A stretch of 64,000 bases of DNA from Sphingorhabdus sp. Alg231-15 (GCF_900149705.1 NZ_LT703001.1:2356001-2420000), one strand, 5' to 3'. Shown: positions 24,698-33,793, counted from the first letter of the stretch. Made by a program: numbers and translations. Notes: a model not told the origin generated them from the sequence alone.

Positions 24698-26233
24698 ATG
24701 CATCCTTATCTGCATGCTCAGGAAAATCCCGATAAGCCAGCGATCATCATGGCCAGTACTGGCGCCGTTGAAACTTACGGTGAGCTGGACAAAGCGTCCA
24801 ATCGCATGGCGCATCTCTTCCGCAAGGAGGGTTTGCAAATTGGCGACACGGTAGCGGTGTTGCTGGACAACCACCCCAATTTCTTTGACTTTGCTTGGGC
24901 CGCACAGCGCGCGGGCCTTTATTATGTTGCGATCCCAAGTCGTCTGACGGCTGCTGAAGTATCCTATATTTTGGGAGATAGCGGCGCAACGCTACTGATC
25001 AGCTCTGATACAAAACAAGGTGTCGTCGATGAATTGCACAAGCTCAACCCCGATGTGAAACAATTTCTCTATGGTGTGGAAGATAACCGCGCCATCGAGC
25101 AGGCGCTGGCCGAAATGCCGGACGACCCGATTGATGATCAGCGCCATGGTACAGATATGCTTTACAGTTCCGGTACAACGGGCCGGCCCAAGGGCGTGCG
25201 AATTCCGTTCCCCGAGGATGAAAATATTGCTGCGCCCAATGCACTGGTCATGATGGCGCAAGGTGCATTTGGTTTTCAACCAGGCTGTACCTATTTGTCG
25301 CCCGCTCCGCTTTATCATGCGGCCCCGCTGCGCTGGTGCATGACTGTCCACAAGATGGGCGGCACGGTCATCGTAATGGAAAAATTCGATCCGGAGCAGG
25401 CGCTGGCGCTGATTGAAAAATACAAAGTCGATGTCAGCCAATGGGTGCCGACGCATTTCAGTCGGATGCTCAAACTTCCCGAAGAGACGCGGATGAAATA
25501 TGATGTGTCCAGCCTGACTTGTGCGGTTCACGCCGCGGCCCCGTGCCCCGTTCCGGTAAAGGAAAAGATGATCGAATGGTGGGGCCCCATAATCCGCGAA
25601 TATTATGCGGGATCAGAGGGCAATGGCTTTACCTTTATCAACTCGGAAGATTGGCTGGGACATAAAGGCTCAGTCGGCAAGGCTCTTCTAGGCATTGTCC
25701 ATATTTGTGATGAAAATGACGAAGAAGTGCCCGTAGGTGAAGAAGGGCAGATCTATTTCGAAGGCGGTGCGCCAGTAAAATATCATAATGACCCCGAAAA
25801 AACCAAAGCCGCACACAATAAGCATGGCTGGACCTCGCTCGGCGATGTCGGAAAAGTCGACGAGGACGGCTTTCTCTATCTGACCGATCGCAAGAGCTTC
25901 ATGATCATTTCAGGCGGTGTAAATATCTATCCGCAAGAGATTGAAAACCTATTGGTGACGCATCCGAAAGTGGCGGATGCCGCCGTTATCGGCGCACCGG
26001 ACGATGATATGGGAGAAAAGGTCGTCGCGGTGATTCAGCCGATGGATATGGCCGATGCCAATGACGATTTCTCCCAGGAGCTGGAAGCCTATTTGCGCCA
26101 AACTTTGTCGGGCGTGAAGGTCCCCCGGCAGATTGATTTTCGCGACGAATTGCCACGAGTGGCGACTGGTAAACTCTATAAACGCCTGCTCCGCGATGAA
26201 TATTGGGGCAAGTCCGGTAGCCGAATCGTATAA
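24698..26233 (+). CDS. AMP-dependent acyl-CoA synthetase/ligase
   Basis: A 511-residue ANL-superfamily ligase that activates a carboxylic acid to its CoA thioester via an acyl-adenylate. Core motif A3 YSSGTTGRPKG (about residues 156-166), then REYYAGSEGNGFTFI (A5 region), LGDVGKVDEDGFLYLTDRKSFMIISGG (A7-A8; residues about 389-415) and the catalytic Lys in PRVATGKLYKR. Length and sequence fit the medium/long-chain or cyclic-acid FadD-like group. It is the first gene of a unit with P450 and aldehyde dehydrogenase. GGAGAG precedes the ATG. Confidence 0.93.
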   Translation: MHPYLHAQENPDKPAIIMASTGAVETYGELDKASNRMAHLFRKEGLQIGDTVAVLLDNHPNFFDFAWAAQRAGLYYVAIPSRLTAAEVSYILGDSGATLLISSDTKQGVVDELHKLNPDVKQFLYGVEDNRAIEQALAEMPDDPIDDQRHGTDMLYSSGTTGRPKGVRIPFPEDENIAAPNALVMMAQGAFGFQPGCTYLSPAPLYHAAPLRWCMTVHKMGGTVIVMEKFDPEQALALIEKYKVDVSQWVPTHFSRMLKLPEETRMKYDVSSLTCAVHAAAPCPVPVKEKMIEWWGPIIREYYAGSEGNGFTFINSEDWLGHKGSVGKALLGIVHICDENDEEVPVGEEGQIYFEGGAPVKYHNDPEKTKAAHNKHGWTSLGDVGKVDEDGFLYLTDRKSFMIISGGVNIYPQEIENLLVTHPKVADAAVIGAPDDDMGEKVVAVIQPMDMADANDDFSQELEAYLRQTLSGVKVPRQIDFRDELPRVATGKLYKRLLRDEYWGKSGSRIV

Positions 26234-26245
26234 GCGGAGGATGAT

Positions 26246-27538
26246 ATGAGCGCAGCACCACAAGCACCGGCATCGGTAGCATCAACAGTTATTGATCCTG
26301 TTGCCTATGCGGAATGGGACGGTCTGCTCGACACCTTTGATTGGTTGCGCGAAAACATGCCCGTCGCGCGCGTGGAAAATGGTGATCTGCACGATCCGTT
26401 CTGGCTGGTCACGGGCTATGATGATGTGATGCGGATCAGCAAGGACAACAAGACGTTTCTCAATAGTCCGCGCGGCGTGGTGTTTGGATTTCGCGAAGGC
26501 GAAGAGATTGTGAAAGCGGTGACGGGTGGCAGCCCGCATCTGGTCAATTCACTGGTTGCTTTGGATGCACCAATTCATCCGAAATATCGCCGACTGACCC
26601 AGGAATGGTTCATGCCAAAAAACCTGAAGCAGCTGGAAGCGGAAATTGGTGCACTCGCTAAAACAACGGTGGATCGACTGGTGGAGGCCGGAACCGAAGC
26701 GGACTTTGTTCCGCTGGTGTCCTCGCCCTATCCCCTGCATGTGATCATGCAAATATTGGGCGTGCCCGAGGAAGACGAGCAGCGTATGCTGTTCCTGACC
26801 CAGCAAATGTTTGGCGGGCAGGATGAGGATCTTAACAAGACCGGCATGGCAAATATGACGGCGGAACAGATCACCCAATTGGTCATCGGAGCGGTCGCCG
26901 ATTTCGAAACCTATTTCACCAAAATCACCGAAGAAAAGCGTGCCAATCCGACCGAGGACGTCGCCAGCGTGATTGCCAATGCCAAGGTTGATGGCGAATA
27001 TCTTAGCGACCGCGATATGGCGGGCTATTATATCATCGTGGCATCGGCCGGACATGATACGACATCGGCTTCGACAGCCGGCGCGATGATGGCACTGGCC
27101 CAGGACCCGGAACAGTTTCAGCGGCTCAAAGCCGATCGTGATCTCCTGCCCGGCATTGTTGAGGAAGCAATCCGCTGGACCTCGCCAGTACAGCATTTCA
27201 TGCGCACCGCTGCTGAAGATGTTGACGTTGGCGGGGTGCCAGTTGAAAAGGGTGATTGGCTGATGATCAACTATGTCGCGGCTAATCATGATAATCGGAT
27301 TTTTGACAATCCGCGCAAATTTGACGCGGCCCGTTCGCCTAATCGCCATCTGGCATTCGGTGCCGGGGCACATCAATGTCTTGGATTGCACATGGCGCGG
27401 ATGGAGATGAAAATATTATTCAATGAACTACTCGACCGGATCGAAACGGTGGAGCTGGCGGGAGAACCCAGGCGGGCAAAATCCAGTTTTGTTGGTGGCC
27501 TCAAAACGCTACCACTTAGATATACTCTATCAAAATGA
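26246..27538 (+). CDS. Cytochrome P450
   Basis: Soluble bacterial P450 of 430 residues. I-helix oxygen-activation motif AGHDTTS at about residues 268-274, ExxR in EEAIRW, and the heme-ligand loop FGAGAHQCLG with Cys378. No membrane anchor, as expected for class I bacterial P450s, which need a ferredoxin and reductase; none is encoded in the window. Sequence style resembles terpenoid- or steroid-hydroxylating P450s of sphingomonads, but the substrate cannot be assigned. It starts 12 bases after the ligase stop, in the same operon. Confidence 0.95.
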   Translation: MSAAPQAPASVASTVIDPVAYAEWDGLLDTFDWLRENMPVARVENGDLHDPFWLVTGYDDVMRISKDNKTFLNSPRGVVFGFREGEEIVKAVTGGSPHLVNSLVALDAPIHPKYRRLTQEWFMPKNLKQLEAEIGALAKTTVDRLVEAGTEADFVPLVSSPYPLHVIMQILGVPEEDEQRMLFLTQQMFGGQDEDLNKTGMANMTAEQITQLVIGAVADFETYFTKITEEKRANPTEDVASVIANAKVDGEYLSDRDMAGYYIIVASAGHDTTSASTAGAMMALAQDPEQFQRLKADRDLLPGIVEEAIRWTSPVQHFMRTAAEDVDVGGVPVEKGDWLMINYVAANHDNRIFDNPRKFDAARSPNRHLAFGAGAHQCLGLHMARMEMKILFNELLDRIETVELAGEPRRAKSSFVGGLKTLPLRYTLSK

Positions 27539-27616
27539 CAGGCGGCGATAGTCTTGTAATAGTTTATAAGAAACCAAAATAGAAACGATACGGCAGAAAT
27601 TCCAAAGGAGAGCGAC

Positions 27617-29044
27617 ATGATTACCCAATATAAGAATCTCATCAATGGCCAGATGATCGGCACGGACGATATGCTGGACGTGGTCAATCCCGCCAACGAA
27701 GAGGTAATCGGACAGGTGCCGTCCTGCGGCGAAGCTGAGTTGAACGAAGCGGTCGCCGCTGCGCGCGCGGCTTTCCCGGCCTGGAGCAAGAAATCAATCG
27801 ACGACCGCCGTGCGGTGGTGCAGGCGATTTCCGCAACGATTAAAGAGAATAGCGACGAGCTTTTCCGCCTGCTGACCGCAGAGCAGGGCAAGCCGCATGC
27901 ACAGGCACAAGGCGAAATTATCGGTGCGTCGATGATGGCTGGCGCGCAATCGACGCTCGACCTCGATGACGAGATTAACGAAGATACAGACGAACGCCTA
28001 AGCCGTACCCGCCGGGTTCCGGTTGGTGTGGTTGGCGGCATCGTGCCGTGGAACTTCCCGGTCATGATGGCGGTGCAGAAAATCGCGCCAGCGCTCTTGT
28101 CCGGTTGCACCATCGTCCTGAAGCCATCACCGTTCACGCCGCTGACAACATTGCGGCTGGCGGAGCTGATTAAAGATGTCGCCCCTGCTGGTGTGGTGAA
28201 CATTCTTACCGGCGAAGATAGCCTCGGCCCGTTGATTACTGGCCATCCCGATATCGACAAGATTACCTTCACCGGCTCTACTGCGACTGGCAAGAAGATC
28301 ATGGAAGGCGCTTCCAAGGATCTCAAACGGATCACCTTGGAACTGGGCGGAAATGACGCGTCCATCGTTCTGCCAGACGCCAATGTTGAAAAAGTGGCCG
28401 AGCAGCTATTCTGGTCCAGCTTCACCAATGCGGGCCAGATCTGCGTTGCAGCGAAACGCATCTATATCCACGAAGATATTTATGACGAATTGAGCGCTGC
28501 CATTGCCGAATATGCCAAGCATGTGAAGGTTGGAGACGGCGCGCAGCAAGGCACAGCGGTTGGTCCGATCCAGAACAAGAAGCAATATGACCGTGTGCTG
28601 GAGCTGGTTCAGGATGCCAAGGATAATGGCTATAAGTTCCTCGTCGGCGGCGACCATGATCCCGATGTGCCTGGCTATTATATGCCAATCACTATCCTCG
28701 ACAATCCGCCGGAAGATGCACGAATTGTGGCTGAGGAACAATTTGGTCCGGTCATGCCGCTGATGAAATTCAGCACAGAAGACGAAGTGATCCAGCGTGC
28801 CAATGACAGCGAATATGGTCTGGCTGGCGCAGTCTGGACCGCCAATCCCGACAAGGGCGTTGAGATTGCAGAGAAGCTCGAAACCGGGACCGTGTGGGTA
28901 AACGAATTCCTGCACCTGTCACCATTCGCCCCGTTCGGTGGCCACAAACAATCCGGCTTTGGCGCGGAATATGGCAAGGAAGGCCTTCTCGAATTCACCT
29001 ATCCGCAGGTGATCACAGTTAAGAAGAATAATGTGCCCGCTTAA
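27617..29044 (+). CDS. Aldehyde dehydrogenase family protein
   Basis: A 475-residue NAD(P)-dependent aldehyde dehydrogenase. VPWNFPVMMAVQKIAPALLSG and KPSPFTPL bind the cofactor; FTGSTATGKK; Glu242 in LELGGNDASIV is the general base and Cys276 in NAGQICVAAKRIY the nucleophile. The C-terminus PFGGHKQSGFGAEYGKEGL is typical. It would oxidise an aldehyde made after P450 hydroxylation to the acid used by the upstream ligase. GGAGAG precedes the ATG. A strong terminator follows. Confidence 0.94.
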   Translation: MITQYKNLINGQMIGTDDMLDVVNPANEEVIGQVPSCGEAELNEAVAAARAAFPAWSKKSIDDRRAVVQAISATIKENSDELFRLLTAEQGKPHAQAQGEIIGASMMAGAQSTLDLDDEINEDTDERLSRTRRVPVGVVGGIVPWNFPVMMAVQKIAPALLSGCTIVLKPSPFTPLTTLRLAELIKDVAPAGVVNILTGEDSLGPLITGHPDIDKITFTGSTATGKKIMEGASKDLKRITLELGGNDASIVLPDANVEKVAEQLFWSSFTNAGQICVAAKRIYIHEDIYDELSAAIAEYAKHVKVGDGAQQGTAVGPIQNKKQYDRVLELVQDAKDNGYKFLVGGDHDPDVPGYYMPITILDNPPEDARIVAEEQFGPVMPLMKFSTEDEVIQRANDSEYGLAGAVWTANPDKGVEIAEKLETGTVWVNEFLHLSPFAPFGGHKQSGFGAEYGKEGLLEFTYPQVITVKKNNVPA

Positions 29045-29077
29045 GGCACTTGCCTAAAATGTGGGTTATGTTGGAAC

Positions 29078-29113
29078 AAAGCCGGTTATCACTATTGTGA
29101 TGATCGGCTTTTT
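29078..29113 (+). terminator. Rho-independent terminator after aldehyde dehydrogenase
   Basis: A 15-bp stem (left arm 29078-29092 beginning AAAGCCGG, right arm 29097-29111 ending CGGCTTT, with G:U pairs), loop TATT, then T-rich bases. It closes the ligase-P450-aldehyde dehydrogenase unit and separates it from the thiolase promoter. Confidence 0.88.
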
Positions 29114-29138
29114 CATTTGACGCTAGGGCAGCGCAGGT

Positions 29139-29154
29139 TTAATCGTTCAGTTAA
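29139..29154. promoter_or_regulatory. Candidate regulon operator, site 4
   Basis: TTAATCG-TT-CAGTTAA, 37 bases before the thiolase start and 25 bases after the terminator of the preceding unit. It is thus in a true promoter region. It differs from site 1 by one base. Confidence 0.7.
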
Positions 29155-29191
29155 ATTTTGGATTCTCACGCAGTTTTTAAGGAGCAGGAAG

Positions 29192-30364
29192 ATGGCAGAA
29201 GCCTATATTGTAGATGCAGTACGGACCGCAGGTGGCCGACGTGGTGGCCGATTGGCCGGCGTGCACCCGGTCGATCTTGGCGCAGCGACTCTGGACGCGA
29301 TTGCCGACCGCAACGATTTTGATGCGGCGGCAATTGAGGACGTGATCACCGGCTGCGTCATGCAAGGCGGCGAGCAGTCCGGCGATGTCGGCCGCAACAG
29401 CGTATTGGCATCCAAGCTGCCTGACAGCATCCCTTCCGTTTCTATCGACCGTCAGTGCGGATCATCGCAGCAGTCAATCCAGTTCGCAGCCCAGGGCATT
29501 ATGTCCGGCACGCAGGACATGGTTCTGGCGCACGGCATTGAAAGCATGACGCGCGTGCCTATGGGGTCAACGTTCAAGCTGTTCAAAGATGCTGGTTTGG
29601 GCATCAACAAAAGTGAACGTCTCGAACAAGCCTATCCCGGCGTCCAGTTCAGCCAGTTCATGGGTGCTGAAATGCTGGTGAAAAAACATGGTTTCAACCG
29701 AGACGACCTTGATGCTTTCGCATTGGAAAGCCACCAAAAAGCGATTTCCGCGACTGAATCTGGTGCTTTTGAAAATGAGATTGTCGCCGTAAAAGTGGAA
29801 ACTCCTGAAGGCGATGAAATGCACAAGGTGGATGAGGGCATTCGCTTTGATGCCAGCATGGAAAGCATCGGCGGCGTGAAAGTCCTGCAAGAAGGTGGCG
29901 CGATCACGGCGGCGAATGCTAGTCAGATTTGCGATGGCTCCAGCGCTGTTTTGGTTTGTTCGGAACAGGCCCTGAAAGACCATGGTCTGACGCCCCGTGC
30001 GAAGATCGTCAATCTGACAGTGACGGCAGGTGATCCAGTGATCATGCTGGAAGAACCGCTATTCGCAACCGACCGGGCGCTGAAACGTGCGGGCATGAAT
30101 ATCGGCGATATTGATCTCTATGAGGTCAACGAAGCATTCGCTCCTGTGCCGCTCGCTTGGCTGAAGCATACCGGTGCAGACCGCAGCAAGATCAACGTCC
30201 ATGGTGGCGCGATTGCTTTGGGCCATCCACTCGGCGCTTCCGGTACCAAGCTGATGGCAACACTGCTCAACGCAATGGAGAATCGCGGTTCCAAATTTGG
30301 TCTACAGACCATGTGCGAAGGCGGTGGTCAGGCTAATGTCACGATTATCGAACGTTTGAATTAA
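29192..30364 (+). CDS. Acetyl-CoA C-acyltransferase (thiolase)
   Basis: A 390-residue type II thiolase that splits 3-ketoacyl-CoA with CoA. Nucleophile Cys89 (SIDRQCGSSQQS), VNEAFAPVP, His in GGAIALGHPLGASG (about residue 345) and the second catalytic Cys in TMCEGGGQAN (about 376). The start at 29192 follows AAGGAGCAGGAAG; an upstream in-frame start would run through the operator. It is the first gene of a unit with SDR (30387) and probably enoyl-CoA hydratase and TetR. Confidence 0.95.
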   Translation: MAEAYIVDAVRTAGGRRGGRLAGVHPVDLGAATLDAIADRNDFDAAAIEDVITGCVMQGGEQSGDVGRNSVLASKLPDSIPSVSIDRQCGSSQQSIQFAAQGIMSGTQDMVLAHGIESMTRVPMGSTFKLFKDAGLGINKSERLEQAYPGVQFSQFMGAEMLVKKHGFNRDDLDAFALESHQKAISATESGAFENEIVAVKVETPEGDEMHKVDEGIRFDASMESIGGVKVLQEGGAITAANASQICDGSSAVLVCSEQALKDHGLTPRAKIVNLTVTAGDPVIMLEEPLFATDRALKRAGMNIGDIDLYEVNEAFAPVPLAWLKHTGADRSKINVHGGAIALGHPLGASGTKLMATLLNAMENRGSKFGLQTMCEGGGQANVTIIERLN

Positions 30365-30386
30365 GTTTAAAACAGAAAGAAAATTC

Positions 30387-31172
30387 ATGGAACTCAACAA
30401 CACAATGTCGGCGGTAGTTACAGGCGGTGCCTCTGGCCTCGGTGCAGCGACAGCGCGGCGCTTGGCTGAAAAAGGCGTAAAAGTTGCCTTGTTCGATTTG
30501 AACGAAGAAAAGGGTGAAGCGCTCGCGGCCGAACTGGGCGGCGTTTTTTGCAAGGTCAATGTGACCGATGATGAAAGCGTCGATGCCGGCTTTGAAAAAG
30601 CGCGGGCCGCTATTGGTCAGGAGCGTATCCTGGTCAACTGTGCCGGTATTGGTAACGCAATCAAGACTGCGAAACGCAGCCGTGAAGATGGCTCGATTAG
30701 CCATTTTCCCTTGGATGCGTTTAACTTTGTCATCCAGGTAAACCTGGTCGGCACCTTCCGTTGTATCGCAAAATCGGCGGCTGGTATGCTGACGCTTGAT
30801 CCTCTCGACGACAATGGCGAGCGCGGTGCGATGGTCAACACCGCTTCTGTTGCGGCGGAAGACGGTCAAATGGGTCAGGCTGCTTATTCAGCATCCAAAG
30901 GCGGCGTGGTTGGTATGACCCTTCCAATCGCACGCGATCTGATGGCTGAAGGCATTCGTGTAAACACGATCCTGCCAGGTATTTTCGACACGCCGTTGCT
31001 CGCTGGCGCACCCGACAAAGTTCGCGATGCTCTGTCCGCATCAGTTCCTTTTCCGAAACGCCTCGGCCAGCCTGACGAATATGCCAAATTGGCCATGTGC
31101 ATGATCGAAACCGGTTATTTCAACGGCGAAGATGTGCGGCTGGATGGCGCGATCCGTATGGCACCACGGTAA
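30387..31172 (+). CDS. SDR, 3-hydroxyacyl-CoA dehydrogenase type 2 (HSD17B10-like)
   Basis: A 261-residue short-chain dehydrogenase. TGGASGLG (about residues 11-18), VALFDLNEEKG, NCAGIGNAIKT, catalytic NTASVAAEDGQMGQAAYSASK (Ser then Tyr-x-x-x-Lys, residues about 150-170) and PGIFDTPLL. The long insert KRSREDGSISHFPLDAFNFVI and overall match fit the type II hydroxyacyl-CoA dehydrogenase group, which oxidises L-3-hydroxyacyl-CoA and some hydroxysteroids. It lies 22 bases after the thiolase, consistent with consecutive beta-oxidation steps. Confidence 0.92.
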   Translation: MELNNTMSAVVTGGASGLGAATARRLAEKGVKVALFDLNEEKGEALAAELGGVFCKVNVTDDESVDAGFEKARAAIGQERILVNCAGIGNAIKTAKRSREDGSISHFPLDAFNFVIQVNLVGTFRCIAKSAAGMLTLDPLDDNGERGAMVNTASVAAEDGQMGQAAYSASKGGVVGMTLPIARDLMAEGIRVNTILPGIFDTPLLAGAPDKVRDALSASVPFPKRLGQPDEYAKLAMCMIETGYFNGEDVRLDGAIRMAPR

Positions 31173-31177
31173 TCTCG

Positions 31178-31207
31178 AAACCCCTCCCGCTTCGGTGGGA
31201 GGGGTTT
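31178..31207 (+). terminator. Strong hairpin between SDR and enoyl-CoA hydratase
   Basis: 13-bp stem AAACCCCTCCCGC/GTGGGAGGGGTTT (one G:U pair) with a TTCG tetraloop, and TTT at its 3' end. It begins six bases after the SDR stop. It lacks a long T-run, so it may be a partial terminator or an mRNA-stabilising element between thiolase-SDR and the downstream hydratase-TetR genes. Confidence 0.75.
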
Positions 31208-31226
31208 GATACACAGGACCCTCCCC

Positions 31227-32096
31227 ATGACCTATACCCAGATCCAATATGACGTCGCCGACAATATCGCGACCATCACGATCAACCGTCCGGAAAAAAT
31301 GAATGCCTTCACCAACACCATGTTGAAGGAAATGTGCGACGCCTTTGATCAAATTGATGCCGATGATGATGTGCGAGCAGTAGTCGTTACGGGAGCGGGT
31401 GATCGCGCCTTTTGTGCCGGTGCTGATCTGACACCAGAGGGCGGCGGCAAGCCATTTGCTAGCAGCGATCCGGTGGAGGATTATTCAGACCCACGGGTGC
31501 GTGATGGCGGCGGCAAGCTGACTTTGCGTATCTATCAATGCCTTAAACCGGTCATTGCCGCGGTCAATGGCGCCGCCGTTGGTGTTGGTGCAACGTTGCA
31601 ACTACCGATGGACATTCGCCTCGCCAGCGAAACAGCGCGGTTCGGATTTGTCTTTGCCCGGCGCGGCATTGCCCCCGATGGCGCGGCGAGCTGGTTTCTG
31701 CCGCATATAGTTGGCCGGCCACAGGCATTGGAATGGTGTATGACCGGGCGGGTGTTCAATGCGCAGGAAGCATTGGATGGTGGACTAATCCGCTCGATCC
31801 ACAAGCCCGATGAACTGCTCCCCGCCGCCTATGCGCTAGCGCGAGAAATTGTCGACAATACCGCCCCTGTTTCGATTGCGCTGACGCGGCAGATGCTATG
31901 GCAGATACCCTGCGCCGATCATCCGATGGAAGCGCACAAGATTGACAGCCGGATCATCTATAATCGCGCAAAATCTGGTGATGCTGCAGAAGGGATAGCG
32001 AGTTTCCTGGAAAAACGCGATCCTGTCTATCCGGACAAAGTGTCGACCAATATGCCAGACACCTTCCCTTGGTGGGACGAACCTGTTTATAAGTAA
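31227..32096 (+). CDS. Enoyl-CoA hydratase/isomerase family protein
   Basis: Crotonase-superfamily protein of 289 residues, longer than the usual 255-265 because of a C-terminal extension (YPDKVSTNMPDTFPWWDEPVYK region). Oxyanion-hole segments RAFCAGADLTPEGG and VNGAAVGVGATLQLPMD; catalytic loop FGFVFARRGIAPDGAASWFLP, where Glu is replaced by Asp/Ala-type residues. The substrate is unknown. AGGA precedes ATG 31227. It sits directly upstream of the TetR gene, 53 bases apart. Confidence 0.92.
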   Translation: MTYTQIQYDVADNIATITINRPEKMNAFTNTMLKEMCDAFDQIDADDDVRAVVVTGAGDRAFCAGADLTPEGGGKPFASSDPVEDYSDPRVRDGGGKLTLRIYQCLKPVIAAVNGAAVGVGATLQLPMDIRLASETARFGFVFARRGIAPDGAASWFLPHIVGRPQALEWCMTGRVFNAQEALDGGLIRSIHKPDELLPAAYALAREIVDNTAPVSIALTRQMLWQIPCADHPMEAHKIDSRIIYNRAKSGDAAEGIASFLEKRDPVYPDKVSTNMPDTFPWWDEPVYK

Positions 32097-32149
32097 TTGC
32101 TTGAGGCGGACCTGCTTTGGTAAAGGCCTGCCGATTGAGGGGAAATATA

Positions 32150-32788
32150 ATGAGCGCCGAAAAACAGGCTGAAAAAAACGGGGATATTGACGGGGCGAGC
32201 GCGCGCGGAAAACTGATCGAGACAGCCAGTCAGATCATGCGTGAGGGCGACACGATTGATATTTCCTTTAGCGAACTGTCGGTGCGGTCTGGTCTTAACA
32301 GTGCGCTGGTCAAATATTATTTCGGCAACAAAGATGGCTTGTTGGAAGCGATCCTCGAGCGCGACATGACCAAGATTGTCGAGGATGTCGGGCTTTTAAT
32401 CGCAAAGGATATGCCGCCTGAGGACAAGTTGCGCCACCATATTGGCGCGGTGATAGATACCTATTATCAATATCCTTATATTCACCGCCTGACGATGCGG
32501 CTGATCCGTGATCTGCCACCTGAAGGCGCGCGCGCTATTGCTGAAAAATATCTCAAACCCTTGTCGGAAGCCTATAGTATTTTCGTTGGCGACGGCATTA
32601 AAACAGGTGTCTTCCGTAATCTTGACCCGCAGCTCTTTTATTCTGCGGTTACGGGTGCGGCAGATCGGTTTTTCACCGGCAAGCTGGTTTGGAAATATTG
32701 CTATGGCCGCGATGATTTTCACGAGAAGATGCGTGACGCATATCGCGAACAGACAGTGGATCTGATCATGGCCGGAATTCTGGCCTGA
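32150..32788 (+). CDS. TetR/AcrR family regulator of the catabolic cluster (candidate)
   Basis: A 212-residue repressor. HTH at about residues 18-65: GKLIETASQIMREGD, then ISFSELSVRSGLNSALVKYYFGNKDGL. The C-terminal domain (IHRLTMRLIRDLPPEGARAIAEKYLKPL) resembles TetR_C proteins of fatty-acid-type regulators. The start at 32150 has GAGGGG upstream. As the only regulator at the end of the thiolase-SDR-hydratase unit, it is the best local candidate for the protein that reads the TTAAYYG-NN-CRRTTAA sites, though none lies directly in front of it. Confidence 0.9.
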   Translation: MSAEKQAEKNGDIDGASARGKLIETASQIMREGDTIDISFSELSVRSGLNSALVKYYFGNKDGLLEAILERDMTKIVEDVGLLIAKDMPPEDKLRHHIGAVIDTYYQYPYIHRLTMRLIRDLPPEGARAIAEKYLKPLSEAYSIFVGDGIKTGVFRNLDPQLFYSAVTGAADRFFTGKLVWKYCYGRDDFHEKMRDAYREQTVDLIMAGILA

Positions 32789-32859
32789 TATAATCGGCAA
32801 GAGGCCGCGCTGGTTACCGATATTTGCAAAGGCTCGCAATCGTCGATAGTTGAATAAAT

Positions 32860-33699
32860 ATGCAGATAATAAGAAAGCTCAGCCCGCTTCGAGAAGCGCT
32901 GGGTACCATCAGGCAAAGCAAATCCACACTCGGCCTGGTGCCGACAATGGGGGCTTTGCATTCTGGTCATATGCAGTTGGTCGAGACTGCACGAGCGCAA
33001 TGTGATGCGGTTGTGGTATCGATATTCGTCAATCCGACGCAATTTGGTGAAGGCGAAGACCTTGACGCCTATCCTCGCCAGGAAGCCGCTGATGCGGCGC
33101 TTCTGGAAACAGCGGAGGTTGATCTTATCTGGGCTCCAACCGTCGATCAGGTCTATCCGGATGGCTTCGCCACCAATATTGGTGTCAGCGGGGTCAGCAC
33201 CGGCCTTTGTGGTGGATCGCGTCCTGGGCATTTTGACGGGGTTGCAACGATAGTTGCAAAATTATTCAATCAGATCAGGCCTGATGCAGCCTTTTTTGGC
33301 GAGAAAGATTATCAGCAGCTTGCGGTTATCCGGCGAATGGCTCGCGATCTTGATTTTACGCATGATATCGTCGGTGTGCCGACCGTTCGCGATCATGATG
33401 GCCTGGCCTTGTCGTCGCGTAATGCCTATTTGACACCCACGCAACGTGATCAGGCCGTTGCTTTGCCGGACACCATGCGAGAGGCCGCCAGCACCATCTC
33501 GAACGGTGGTGATGTTGCTTCTATTTTGGATGGCGCAAAAGCGAAATTGCTCGCTTCGGGCTTTCAAAACGTCGATTATTTCGAACTCAGAAATGCCGAA
33601 ACACTTGAAAATATGACTGTTTTTGACAAACCCGCCCGTTTGTTGGCCGCAGCGCATATTGGCAGCACAAGATTGATCGATAATATCGCTGTAGCTTAG
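32860..33699 (+). CDS. panC: Pantothenate synthetase
   Basis: Pantoate-beta-alanine ligase of 279 residues, which joins pantoate to beta-alanine with ATP in coenzyme A synthesis. Nucleotidyltransferase motif HSGH at residues 34-37 (PTMGALHSGH), FVNPTQFGEGEDLDAYPR, FFGEKDYQQLAVIRRM and LSSRNAYL, all diagnostic. Monocistronic here; panB and panD are not nearby. Its vicinity to CoA-dependent catabolic genes is probably chance. Confidence 0.97.
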   Translation: MQIIRKLSPLREALGTIRQSKSTLGLVPTMGALHSGHMQLVETARAQCDAVVVSIFVNPTQFGEGEDLDAYPRQEAADAALLETAEVDLIWAPTVDQVYPDGFATNIGVSGVSTGLCGGSRPGHFDGVATIVAKLFNQIRPDAAFFGEKDYQQLAVIRRMARDLDFTHDIVGVPTVRDHDGLALSSRNAYLTPTQRDQAVALPDTMREAASTISNGGDVASILDGAKAKLLASGFQNVDYFELRNAETLENMTVFDKPARLLAAAHIGSTRLIDNIAVA

Positions 33700-33793
33700 C
33701 TTTCGGGCGGGATGCGTTAACCTTGCAAAAACATGTAAAATGTCGTTTTTTCGAGGTTTTAGTGACCCATCCGGCAAGTTTTTGCCGATCCCG

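Noticed and set aside
26549-27391. 280-codon minus-strand frame opposite the P450
   Set aside because: The P450 motifs on the plus strand are unambiguous; the antisense product is His/Cys-rich and matches nothing.
27373-28461. 362-codon minus-strand frame opposite aldehyde dehydrogenase
   Set aside because: The plus-strand gene has complete catalytic motifs; the opposite frame is Ser/Arg-rich with no recognisable domain.
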